The translations under genes were made by a program, and so were the position numbers. A stretch of 64,000 bases of DNA from JASJBU01 sp963797085. GTDB taxonomy: Bacteria; Pseudomonadota; Gammaproteobacteria; Chromatiales; Chromatiaceae. Within the stretch, counting starts at the first letter, position 1. Each line of letters opens with the position of its first letter. Under the pieces are notes generated by a model. That model saw nothing but the letters and a program-made list of their open reading frames with translations. It had not been told where the DNA came from and did not search any database. Below are positions 32,402-42,112 of this stretch, piece by piece. The stretch is from the NCBI GenBank assembly GCA_963797085.1, contig CAWCOA010000004.1, positions 124,001-188,000 of the forward strand, written 5' to 3'.

Positions 32402-32429
32402 AAAAAGGGGGCTGATCAGCCCCCTTTTT
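32402..32429. terminator. Bidirectional intrinsic terminator
   Basis: A perfect 28-base palindrome: five A, five G, CTGATCAG, five C, five T. It closes both the glutaredoxin gene (plus) and the fba end of the sugar-phosphate cluster (minus). Confidence 0.92.
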
Positions 32430-32447
32430 GCTCACTTGAACTTGTGC

Positions 32448-33512
32448 TTAGTTGATCTTTGGATCCAGTTCGCCACTGTCATAGCGGAGCTGCATGCCTT
32501 CCAGCGAGATCGGGGTGATCTTGCTGGCCATACCGGCAGACCCAAAGGCCTCATAGCGCGCCCGACAGATATCAGACATCGCCTTGGTAGCCTCTTTCAG
32601 GAACTTACGAGGATCGAAGTTGGATTTGTTATCGTGCAGGTGCTTGCGGATGGAACCTGTTGAGGCCATACGCAGGTCGGTATCGATGTTGACCTTAACT
32701 ACGCCATGCTTGATGCCTTCCACGATCTCTTCCACCGGCACACCATAGGTCTCACCCATGTCACCGCCATACTCATTGATGATGGCCAGCCAGTCCTGAG
32801 GCACGGAAGAAGAACCATGCATGACCAGATGGGTATCCGGGATGCGGGCATGGATCTCTTTAATGCGATCGATGGCCAAGATGTCACCTGTCGGCGGACG
32901 GGTAAACTTGTAGGCGCCATGCGATGTTCCGATAGCGATAGCCAAGGCATCCACACCGGTTTTCTTGACGAAATCGGCGGCTTCGTCTGGATCAGTCAAC
33001 AGTTGACTGTGGTCCAGGACGCCTTCGGCGCCGACGCCATCTTCTTCGCCAGCCTGGCCGGTTTCCAGAGAGCCCAGACAACCCAGCTCACCCTCGACCG
33101 AGACACCACCGGCATGGGCGATATCCACCACGGTCTTGGTCACGTCCACGTTGTATTCATAGCTGGACGGGGTCTTGCCATCGGTCATCAGCGAGCCATC
33201 CATCATCACGGAGCTGAAGCCGGACTGAATGGAACGCAGGCAGATGGAAGGAGAAGTACCGTGATCCTGGTGCATACAGACAGGAATATGTGGATACATC
33301 TCAGTAGCCGCAATGATCAGATGACGCAGAAAGGGTTCGCCCGCATAGGAACGGGCACCGGCAGAGCCCTGCAGGATAACCGGACTGTCGACTGCATCCG
33401 CAGCCAGCATGATCGCATGTACCTGCTCCATGTTATTGACGTTGAACGCCGGTAAGCCATAACCGTTTTCGGCCGCGTGATCCAGCAGTTGACGCAAGGA
33501 AATTAGAGCCAT
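32448..33512 (-). CDS. fba: Class II fructose-1,6-bisphosphate aldolase
   Basis: 354 residues, the CbbA/long class II type. Zinc and catalytic blocks are AFNVNNMEQVHAIM, PVCMHQDHGTSPSICLRSIQ (zinc His and catalytic Asp), GGVSVEGELGCLGSLETGQA, AIGTSHGAYKF, VMHGSSSVP and VNIDTDLRMA. It acts in glycolysis, gluconeogenesis and the Calvin cycle, and also on sedoheptulose-1,7-bisphosphate in many autotrophs. It is the last gene of the tkt-gap-pgk-pyk-fba series, ending at the terminator at 32402-32429. Confidence 0.96.
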   Translation of the reverse strand: MALISLRQLLDHAAENGYGLPAFNVNNMEQVHAIMLAADAVDSPVILQGSAGARSYAGEPFLRHLIIAATEMYPHIPVCMHQDHGTSPSICLRSIQSGFSSVMMDGSLMTDGKTPSSYEYNVDVTKTVVDIAHAGGVSVEGELGCLGSLETGQAGEEDGVGAEGVLDHSQLLTDPDEAADFVKKTGVDALAIAIGTSHGAYKFTRPPTGDILAIDRIKEIHARIPDTHLVMHGSSSVPQDWLAIINEYGGDMGETYGVPVEEIVEGIKHGVVKVNIDTDLRMASTGSIRKHLHDNKSNFDPRKFLKEATKAMSDICRARYEAFGSAGMASKITPISLEGMQLRYDSGELDPKIN

Positions 33513-33578
33513 GATAGCCTCCTAAATGTTGTCTTTACATTAAGTTAAAGTTTCGATCAGGAACCCCGCGTCCCTGGC

Positions 33579-35027
33579 CTAATCCACTTTGGGCAGTAAG
33601 TGTTCTCCCACCCGCATCACTTTCATGATGTTTGTTTGACCTTCTACACCCGAGCGATCACCTTTGGTGATGATCACTAGATCGTTTTCACGTACTTCGC
33701 CACGACGCAACAACTCCTCTATCACTTCCCTGTTTACCTTATTGATATCGGTGCTCGCAACATCAAAACTGACAGGATAGACACCTCGAAAGAGCGTTAC
33801 CTTGCGGCGCGTCTCAACATTGCGGGTCAGGGCATAGATAGGGATTCCGGAGCTGATCCGTGACATCCATTTGACTGTCGAACCAGATTCAGTAAGGGCC
33901 GCAATGGCCTTTACGCCAAGATGGTTGGCAGTATACATGGCCGCCATGGCGATGGCTTCATCGACCCGTCCGAAAACGGAGTCGATACGATGCTGTGATC
34001 GACGCGCCAGACCCTGCTTTTCCGCTTCAATACAGACCCGGTCCATGGCCTCTATGACCTTGTGCGGATTCCTGCCGATTGAGGTCTCAGCGGATAACAT
34101 GACCGCATCTGTGCCATCCAGTACCGCATTTGCCACATCGAAAACCTCGGCTCGGGTCGGAATCGGGTTCTCAATCATCGACTGCATCATCTGTGTGGCG
34201 GTGATCACCACACTATTCAAGCGGCGTGCCGCCCTGATTAGATCCTTCTGCACCGCTGGCAACTCCGCATCACCGATCTCAACGCCAAGATCGCCCCGGG
34301 CAACCATGATTGCATCCGAGGCTTCGATAATTTCATCGATACATTCCAAGGCTTCGGCCCGTTCGATTTTGGCGATGACACCACCCTTGCCACCCGCCTC
34401 TTCCAGGAGCCTTCTTGCCTCACGTACATCCTCGGCGCTGCGTACAAAGGAGACCGCCAGGTAGTCTGCGTCAATCTCTGCAGCAAACCTGATGTCCGCT
34501 TTATCCTTGGCGGTTAACGCCGGAGCGGAAAGACCGCCGCCCTGCCTGTTGATCCCTTTGTTATTGGAAAGCTTACCGCCGACCACTACTTTGCAATGGA
34601 CCTGATAGCCTTCGACATCGGATACCCAGAGTACAATCGCGCCATCATCCAGCAGCAAGGTGTCACCACGCGAAACATCCTTGAACAGATCCGTATAGGT
34701 CAACCCTACCCGACTCTCGTCACCATCGGTGAGGGGGCACTCCGCATCAAGACTAAAGCTATCGTCCTCGGCAAGCGTGATGTAGCCGCCTTTGAAACGG
34801 CCTATCCGTATCTTCGGGCCCTGCAGATCACAGAGTACACCAATCTGCCGACCACTTGCCCGGGAGCGATCACGAATCCGCTCGCAGCGCTGCCGCTGCT
34901 GATCATGCGGATCGTGTGAAAGATTGAGGCGAACAACATCAACCCCTGCATGGATCAGTTTGTCCAACACCTTGGGATCGTCAGTCGCAGGGCCCAGGGT
35001 GGCAACAATCTTGGTTCGTCTTGGCAT
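33579..35027 (-). CDS. pyk: Pyruvate kinase
   Basis: 482 residues from the ATG at 35027 (MPRRTKIVATLGPATDDPKV), which fits the family N-terminus; an earlier in-frame start at 35096 adds an unrelated 23 residues. Blocks: VVRLNLSHDPHDQQ, LCDLQGPKIRIGRF, VIAKIERAEALECIDEIIEA, and the active-site ASDAIMVARGDLGVEIG, followed by ITATQMMQSMIENPIPTRAE. It makes pyruvate and ATP. Its place between pgk and fba is typical of sulfur-oxidising and other autotrophic proteobacteria. Confidence 0.96.
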   Translation of the reverse strand: MPRRTKIVATLGPATDDPKVLDKLIHAGVDVVRLNLSHDPHDQQRQRCERIRDRSRASGRQIGVLCDLQGPKIRIGRFKGGYITLAEDDSFSLDAECPLTDGDESRVGLTYTDLFKDVSRGDTLLLDDGAIVLWVSDVEGYQVHCKVVVGGKLSNNKGINRQGGGLSAPALTAKDKADIRFAAEIDADYLAVSFVRSAEDVREARRLLEEAGGKGGVIAKIERAEALECIDEIIEASDAIMVARGDLGVEIGDAELPAVQKDLIRAARRLNSVVITATQMMQSMIENPIPTRAEVFDVANAVLDGTDAVMLSAETSIGRNPHKVIEAMDRVCIEAEKQGLARRSQHRIDSVFGRVDEAIAMAAMYTANHLGVKAIAALTESGSTVKWMSRISSGIPIYALTRNVETRRKVTLFRGVYPVSFDVASTDINKVNREVIEELLRRGEVRENDLVIITKGDRSGVEGQTNIMKVMRVGEHLLPKVD

Positions 35028-35104
35028 AAAACTGTTTTTTCCAGTTATCTCGGTCAACAAACGGCCGGTTTTACCGACCGTTGAATGATTTCCCATATAA
35101 CTGA

Positions 35105-36286
35105 TTATTCTGCCGCCCGTGCTTCCAGCATGGCTACCGCAGGCAGGGTCTTGCCTTCAAGATACTCCAGGAAAGCGCCGCCAGCGGTAGAAATGTAGGA
35201 GACTTTGTCGTAGATGCCGTATTTCTGAATGGCCGCGATGGTGTCGCCGCCGCCCGCCAGTGAGAAGCAATCGGATTCGGCAATGGCCATGGAGACCGTT
35301 TTCGTGCCTGCACCGAACTGGTCGAACTCGAAGACACCCACCGGGCCATTCCAAACGACGGTACCGGCCTTGGCGATAATGTCGGCCAGTTCCTTTGCGG
35401 AATCGGGACCGATATCGAAGATCATGTCGTCATCTTCCACATCGCCGGCTGCCTTCAGGGTTGCTTCTGCAGTCTCACTGAACTCCTTGCCGCAAACCAC
35501 ATCGGTGGCGATCGGGATATTGGCGCCACGGGCCTTCATCTTCTCCACCAAGGCCTTGGCGGTATCCACCAGATCGTCTTCGCACAGCGACTTACCGACA
35601 TTGTTGCCCATAGCTTTGAGAAAGGTATTGGCGATACCGCCACCGACCACCAACTGGTCGACCTTCTCGGACAGGGCTTCCAGGACGGTCAGTTTAGTGG
35701 AAACCTTGGAACCACCAACGATCGCAACCATTGGACGGGCGGGCTTGGCCAGCGCCTTGGCCAGGCTGTCGAGCTCATCGGAAAGCAGCAAGCCTGCACA
35801 GGCAACCGGCGCATGTACACCAACACCATGGGTTGAGGCCTGTGCACGATGTGCAGTACCAAAGGCATCCATCACGAAGACATCACACAGAGCGGCGTAT
35901 TTTTTCGCCAGCTCTTCATTGTCTTTCTTTTCACCTGCATTGAAGCGGACGTTTTCCAACAGAACCACCTCGCCTTCACCCACGTCAGGCGCGTTATCGA
36001 GATAATCCTTGATCAGCGGAACCGTCTTGCCAAGCTTGGCGGACATATCGTCGGCAATAGGCTGCATGGAGTTTTCATCATCCACATTGCCTTCCTCAGG
36101 ACGCCCCCGGTGAGAAAAGACCATGACCTTGGCGCCAGCCTTCATGCAATGCTCAACGGTCGGCATGGAGGCAGTGATGCGGGCGTCAGAGGTAACCTTA
36201 CCGTCCTTGACAGGAACATTCAGATCGGCGCGAATCAGTACGCGCTTACCGGCAAGATCGAGATCAGTGAGTTTGATAAAAGACAT
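35105..36286 (-). CDS. pgk: Phosphoglycerate kinase
   Basis: 393 residues from the ATG at 36286, eight bases after GGAGTG; an in-frame start at 36394 would add 36 unrelated residues. MSFIKLTDLDLAGKRVLIRA, DLNVPVKDGKV, VMVFSHRGRPEEG, and LLENVRFNAGEKKDNEELAK are N-domain motifs; VAIVGGSKVSTKLTVLEALS and VWNGPVGVFEFDQFG with GGGDTIAAIQKYG lie in the nucleotide domain. It interconverts 1,3-bisphosphoglycerate and 3-phosphoglycerate. Confidence 0.97.
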   Translation of the reverse strand: MSFIKLTDLDLAGKRVLIRADLNVPVKDGKVTSDARITASMPTVEHCMKAGAKVMVFSHRGRPEEGNVDDENSMQPIADDMSAKLGKTVPLIKDYLDNAPDVGEGEVVLLENVRFNAGEKKDNEELAKKYAALCDVFVMDAFGTAHRAQASTHGVGVHAPVACAGLLLSDELDSLAKALAKPARPMVAIVGGSKVSTKLTVLEALSEKVDQLVVGGGIANTFLKAMGNNVGKSLCEDDLVDTAKALVEKMKARGANIPIATDVVCGKEFSETAEATLKAAGDVEDDDMIFDIGPDSAKELADIIAKAGTVVWNGPVGVFEFDQFGAGTKTVSMAIAESDCFSLAGGGDTIAAIQKYGIYDKVSYISTAGGAFLEYLEGKTLPAVAMLEARAAE

Positions 36287-36438
36287 GATGGCACTCCGTA
36301 ATGATGTTGCAGAGAGATTTGGCAAGGCAGCAACCTTGCCGAATAGCTCTGTCGGCAGCGGTGAGGATACAGCCGGCAGATGACGGGAATGCAACCATCG
36401 GGTTGAAACCTGTCATCTGCCGCCTGTCAAGCTAACGC

Positions 36439-37440
36439 TTATTTAGAGACATGCTCTACGAAACGCAGCATGTTGCAGGTGTAGCCATATTCGTTGTCGT
36501 ACCAGGAAACAACCTTAACAAAGGTGGCGTCCAGGGCGATGCCGGCGCCGGCATCGAAGATTGAAGAGTGTCCCACGCCACGGAAATCGGTGGAAACAAC
36601 CTTCTCCTCGGTGTAGGCCAGGGTGTCGCCGATTCCGGGGGTCTCGGAGGCCTCTTTCATGGCGGCGCAGATGTCGTCATAAGAGGCTTCTTTGTTCAGC
36701 TCGACGGTCAGATCGACCACGGAAACGTCAGAGGTGGGCACACGGAAGGCCATGCCGGTCAGCTTGCCGTTCAGCTCAGGCAAAACAACACCAACAGCCT
36801 TGGCGGCACCGGTGGAGGACGGGATGATATTCTCCAGGATACCGCGACCACCACGCCAATCCTTCATGGAAGGACCGTCAACGGTCTTCTGGGTAGCGGT
36901 AGCAGCGTGCACGGTGGTCATCAGGCCACGCTTGATGCCCCACTTGTCATTCAGTACCTTGGCCACGGGGGCCAGGCAGTTGGTGGTGCAGGATGCGGCG
37001 GAACTGATGGCCTGACCCTTGTAGGTCTCGTGGTTTACGCCGTAGACGAACATCGGGGTGCCATCCTTGGAAGGCGCGGACATGACCACCTTCTTGGCGC
37101 CGGCGTCAATGTGCTTTTGGCAGGTCTCTTCGGTGAGGAAGAAGCCGGTGCACTCGATGACCAGATCGGCACCGATGTCAGACCAGGCCAGATTCGCAGG
37201 ATCGCGCTCGGCGGTCAGGCGGATGGTCTTGCCGTTGACCAACAGGTTGTTGCCGTCGACGGCAACGTCACCACCAAAGCGGCCATGCACGGAGTCGTAC
37301 TTCAGCATGTATGCCAGGTAGTCAGCGTCCAGCAGATCGTTGATTCCGACCACTTCAATTCCAGGGAAGTCCTTGGCAATAGCGCGGAATGCCATGCGAC
37401 CGATACGACCAAAACCGTTAATGCCTACTTTCAGTGTCAT
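36439..37440 (-). CDS. gap: Glyceraldehyde-3-phosphate dehydrogenase, type I
   Basis: 333 residues. NAD(P)-binding start MTLKVGINGFGRIGRMAFRA, catalytic ISSAASCTTNCLAPVAKVLN with the Cys nucleophile, then HAATATQKTVDGPS, and KLTGMAFRVPTSDVSVVDLT. The residue after the first beta strand pair (GINDLLDADYLAYMLKYDS) fits the NAD-type enzyme; cofactor choice is not certain. It functions in glycolysis and the Calvin cycle, next to pgk and tkt. Confidence 0.97.
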   Translation of the reverse strand: MTLKVGINGFGRIGRMAFRAIAKDFPGIEVVGINDLLDADYLAYMLKYDSVHGRFGGDVAVDGNNLLVNGKTIRLTAERDPANLAWSDIGADLVIECTGFFLTEETCQKHIDAGAKKVVMSAPSKDGTPMFVYGVNHETYKGQAISSAASCTTNCLAPVAKVLNDKWGIKRGLMTTVHAATATQKTVDGPSMKDWRGGRGILENIIPSSTGAAKAVGVVLPELNGKLTGMAFRVPTSDVSVVDLTVELNKEASYDDICAAMKEASETPGIGDTLAYTEEKVVSTDFRGVGHSSIFDAGAGIALDATFVKVVSWYDNEYGYTCNMLRFVEHVSK

Positions 37441-37518
37441 GTTTGATTCTCCGTTAAACGTAATTTTAAGTTGTTAATCTAATCCAGTGACGGGCGCCAC
37501 AGGCGCCCGGTTCACCTC

Positions 37519-39506
37519 TCAGGCGGACACTTCGTCAATAGCGGCGAGCACGTTCTCGACGGTAAAGCCGAACTCCTTGAACAGCTGACCGGCCGGCGCG
37601 GATTCGCCAAAGCGATCCATGCCGATCACCTTGCCGTTGAGGCCAACGTATTTGTACCAGCCGTCGGACACTGCCGCTTCCACCGCCACTCGGGCCGTCA
37701 CTGCAGCAGGCAGGACAGACTCTTTGTAGGCCACATCCTGGGCATCGAAGATACTGGTGTTGGGCATGGAAACGACACGCACCTTCTTACTGGAATCCGC
37801 TGCTGCCTTGACCGCAAGATCCACCTCTGAGCCAGTGGCAATGACGATCGACATCCGGCGCGCCGTCACAATCGCTGATCACATAACCGCCCTTGGCGAT
37901 ATTGGCGATCTGCGCGTCAGTACGCTCCTGATGGGCCAGACCCTGACGGGAGAAGATCAGGCAGCTGGGGCCATCCTGTTTTTCCACCGCCGCCTTCCAG
38001 GCCACCGCAGTTTCCACGGCATCACAGGGGCGCCATACGTCCATATTGGGAATCATGCGCAGGGTCGGGATCTGTTCGATTGCCTGATGGGTGGGCCCAT
38101 CCTCACCCAGACCGATGGAATCATGGGTATAAACGAAGATCGACTGGATCTTCATCAGGGCCGCCATGCGCAGAGCGTTGCGGGCGTATTCCGAGAACAT
38201 CAGGAAGGTGCCGCCATAGGGGATAAACCCACCGTGCAGTGTAATACCGTTCATGATCGCCGACATGGCGAACTCGCGCACCCCGTAGGAGAGATAGTTA
38301 CCGTCGATATGTCCCTCGGTAATCGCCTTGGAACCGGACCAGGCGGTCAGATTGGAAGGCGTCAGATCAGCAGAACCACCAAGAAACTCCGGCAGCAAGG
38401 GACCATAGCCATTCAGAGTGTTCTGTGACGCCTTGCGGGTAGCGGGGGACTCCGCTTTAGCATTCACCTCATTGATGAACTGGCCTGCCGCTTCTTGCCA
38501 GTTGGCGGGCAGGTCGCCTGCCATGCGGCGCTTGAATTCAGCCGCCAGTTCAGAGTGGGCGGCCTCATAGGCGGCAAACTTCTCGTTCCAGTCAGTTTCG
38601 GCGGCACTACCGCTCTCTTTCGCATCCCAACCTGAGTAGATCTCGTCAGGGATCACAAAAGGCTCGTGACTCCAACCCAGCTGCTCGCGGGTCGCGGCGA
38701 CCTCTTCTTCGCCGAGGGCGGCGCCATGGCAAGCATGGCTGCCGGCCAGATTTGGCGAACCGAAACCGATGGTGGTCTTGCAGCAGATCATGCTGGGCTT
38801 GTCGGAAGCCGCCTTAGCCTGTCCGATGGCGCGTTGACCGCTGCCGCATCATGACCGTCCACATCGCGAACCACATGCCAGCCATAGGCCTCGAAGCGTG
38901 CCGGAGTGTCATCGGTAAACCAGTGCTCGACCTCACCATCGATACTGATGCCATTATCATCCCAGAAGGCGATCAGCTTGCCCAGACCCAGGTTACCCGC
39001 GAGAGAACAGGCTTCATGGGAGATCCCCTCCATCATGCAGCCGTCACCCAGGAACACATAGGTGTTGTGGTCGACAATGTCGTGTCCTGGTTTGTTGAAC
39101 TGGGCCGCCAGGGTCCTCTCCGCCAGCGCCATACCCACCCCATTGGTGATCCCCTGACCCAGGGGACCGGTGGTGGTCTCCACGCCTGGTGCATAGCCAT
39201 ACTCGGGTGGCCCGGAGTCTTGGAGTGGAGCTGACGAAAATTTTTCAGGTCATCGATGCTCAACTCATAGCCAGTGAGGTGCAGCAGAGAATAGATGAGC
39301 ATTGAGCCATGCCCGTTGGATAGGACAAAGCGGTCGCGATCCGCCCACTCCGGGTTGGTCGGGTTGTGCTTCATGTGGCTGTTCCACAGCACTTCTGCAA
39401 TATCGGCCATTCCCATGGGCGCGCCCGGGTGTCCGGAATTGGCTTTCTGTACTGCATCCATGCTTAGAGCACGAATGGCGTTGGCAAGTTCTCTGCGTGA
39501 GGACAT
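37519..39506 (-). CDS. tkt: Transketolase (three apparent single-base frameshifts)
   Basis: Read with three corrections this is a normal transketolase of about 662 residues. The start (MSSRRELANAIRALSMDAVQ) follows GGAGAG. The blocks are complete and in order: NSGHPGAPMGMADIAEVLWN, KTPGHP, ETTTGPLGQGITNGVGMALA, the thiamine-diphosphate motif YVFLGDGCMMEGISHEACSL, then TIGFGSPNLAGSHACHGAAL, THDSIGLGEDGPTHQAIEQI, and IATGSEVDLAVKAA. The frame breaks lie near 39205 (one base missing), 38831-38833 (one missing) and 37849 (one extra). It moves two-carbon units in the pentose phosphate and Calvin cycles. All other residues look conserved, so base errors are likelier than decay. Confidence 0.92.
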
Positions 39507-39836
39507 TGACCTCTCCTGAATTTAAGTTAGAAATCTCGTTCGGTTTGCAGTTTGATCCCAGATCCGACTGACTGTCTCGACAAAAACACGAAACGATCCA
39601 GAGGTTATCCGGGCTCCCGGAGCTGACAGAACCCATCTCTGCCAACCCTAAAATCTCAATCGACCGACCAACAACCCGACAACAGCTGCGAGCGGATACG
39701 ACACCCAACACGAAAAAAAGGTGTGCTATTCTGACTCAACCACAAGGCAGGAGCAATTTAGCTGGCTTTATGGGGGCAATAAGCTAGATTGATGGTAAAT
39801 CCTAATATCCTGATATTCTAAGATAAACCGGGTCGC
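39507..39836. other. Upstream region of the transketolase gene
   Basis: No gene is visible. It lies between the redoxin stop and the tkt start and should contain the promoter of the whole tkt-gap-pgk-pyk-fba series, plus a leader with the AGGAGAG ribosome site next to 39510. No LysR-type CbbR box can be asserted by eye. Confidence 0.45.
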
Positions 39837-40395
39837 TCATTCACTGCGCCACTTAATGGAACACCCCATACTGGGGACTTGATCCAGTGGTCCTTGGCCG
39901 GTTTCGGCCACCTGGCGCATCGCTTCGAACAAGTCACGGCGCACGTTTTCCGCTGCTGCCTCCTTGCGACTCTCATCCAATCGGCCACGATATTGCAGCC
40001 CAAAATCCGCGTTATAACCGAAAAAATCCGGTGTACAGACGGCCCCGTAGGCTTTAGCGACTTCCTGGGTCTCATCGAAAAGGTAAGGAAAAGGGAAATC
40101 GAACTGCGCAGCAACTCGCTGCATATTGTCAAACGAGTCCTCCGGCATAGTCGGCCGGGTCGTTAGACATGATGGCGACGCTGTTGATTCCAAGCGTCCG
40201 CAGTTCTTGGGTATCACGTACAATGCGTTCTCGAATGGCTTTGACGTAGGGACAGTGGTTACAGATGAACATCACCAACAAACCCTTCTCCCCCATGCAT
40301 TCAGCGAGGGTCCGATTCTTTCCATCGACCCCTGGAAGATTAAAGTCTGGAGCTGGTTTGCCGAACTCACACACCGGCGTTTGAAGTGAAACCAT
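39837..40395 (-). CDS. Thioredoxin-like redoxin/peroxiredoxin family protein (apparent frameshift)
   Basis: Two frames together give about 186 residues of an AhpC/TSA-Redoxin protein: FGKPAPDFNLPGVDGKNRTL, LLVMFICNHCPYVKAIRERI with a CNHCPYV centre, LGINSVAIMSNDPADY, then in the next frame PEDSFDNMQRVAAQFDFPFP, YLFDETQEVAKAYGAVCTPD and FFGYNADFGLQYRGRLDES. An extra G at about 40146 breaks the frame between DPADY and PEDSF. The family is often annotated simply as thioredoxin family protein; the CxxC is intact but its partner is unknown. It is divergent from metK. Confidence 0.85.
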
Positions 40396-40555
40396 TGGAT
40401 TGACTCTCCACCGACTTGATATGCAGGGTGGGCATTATGCAAAAAGCCACAAGCTGTGTAAAATCTCGCGCTGAATTATCTATCCTTTTTGACCGCCCCC
40501 GCGGGGCAACCGCCCTGTTTTCCATCTAACTACTGGTGATTACGGAACAATTAAT

Positions 40556-41740
<1,185 letters not shown>

Positions 41741-41770
41741 GGACTTGGCGGGTCATTCTTGAATCAATTT

Positions 41771-41802
41771 ATTAACCCGGCCATTGAAAAGGCCGGGTTA
41801 AT
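41771..41802 (+). terminator. Perfect 12-bp hairpin after metK
   Basis: ATTAACCCGGCC (41771-41782), loop ATTGAAAA, GGCCGGGTTAAT (41791-41802), beginning 31 bases after the metK stop. It is very stable but lacks a following T-run, so it probably stops or stabilises the metK mRNA with help. Confidence 0.55.
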
Positions 41803-41804
41803 AA

Positions 41805-41824
41805 CCGGCACATGGATGTGCCGG
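41805..41824 (+). repeat. Second perfect hairpin after metK
   Basis: CCGGCACA, loop TGGA, TGTGCCGG directly after the previous hairpin. No T-run follows. The tandem arrangement resembles a 3'-end processing or REP-like element. Confidence 0.5.
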
Positions 41825-42011
41825 CGTGGCCGCAGGCCATCGAAAGCTAATAAAAAACAAGGGAATTGACACATTTTCGCCGTTTTTCATTAGCGTCAAT
41901 CAAATAGATCAGGACGATCTGTTTATTTGCCAGGTTAATAGTTAGAAAACGAGTGTGCACACTGACACTCACTTGATCCGATATGCATAATTAATCATTA
42001 TTCAACTCTCT

Positions 42012-42084
42012 TTCGAGGAGCGCTGCAACGGTAATTCACCGCCAGGCTCGAAGGCGTACAGACTGCAGATGTAAACGGCGCTCA
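42012..42084 (+). promoter_or_regulatory. S-adenosylhomocysteine (SAH) riboswitch of ahcY
   Basis: The sequence matches the ahcY motif: TTCGAGGAGCGCTGCAAC, GCCAGGCTCGAAGG, and ACGGCGCTCAC. Helix P1 is TTCGAG (42012-42017) with CTCGAA (42047-42052), a hairpin CGGT/ACCG (42029-42041) lies inside, and the pseudoknot is GAGCGC (42018-42023) with GCGCTC (42078-42083). It ends 15 bases before the AGGAG ribosome site of ahcY. SAH riboswitches turn the downstream gene on when SAH accumulates, so ahcY, and perhaps metF, is induced by its toxic substrate. Confidence 0.95.
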
Positions 42085-42112
42085 CTCTAGATAATCACAG
42101 GAGATGACTAAC

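Larger units (their letters stand above)
41741..42011. other. metK-ahcY intergenic region upstream of the SAH riboswitch
   Basis: It holds two consecutive hairpins (listed separately), then a possible -35 box TTGACA (41866-41871) with a poor -10 candidate around 41887-41894, and then an A+T-rich leader. A promoter driving the riboswitch-ahcY transcript is expected between about 41860 and 41900. Confidence 0.45.

Noticed and set aside
39265..39711. A 148-residue minus-strand frame across the tkt start
   Set aside because: Off-frame shadow of transketolase and its upstream region.
40396..40555. A SAM riboswitch ahead of metK
   Set aside because: The 160-base upstream region shows none of the SAM-I, SAM-II or SAM/SAH core motifs; only the ahcY leader carries a recognisable riboswitch.
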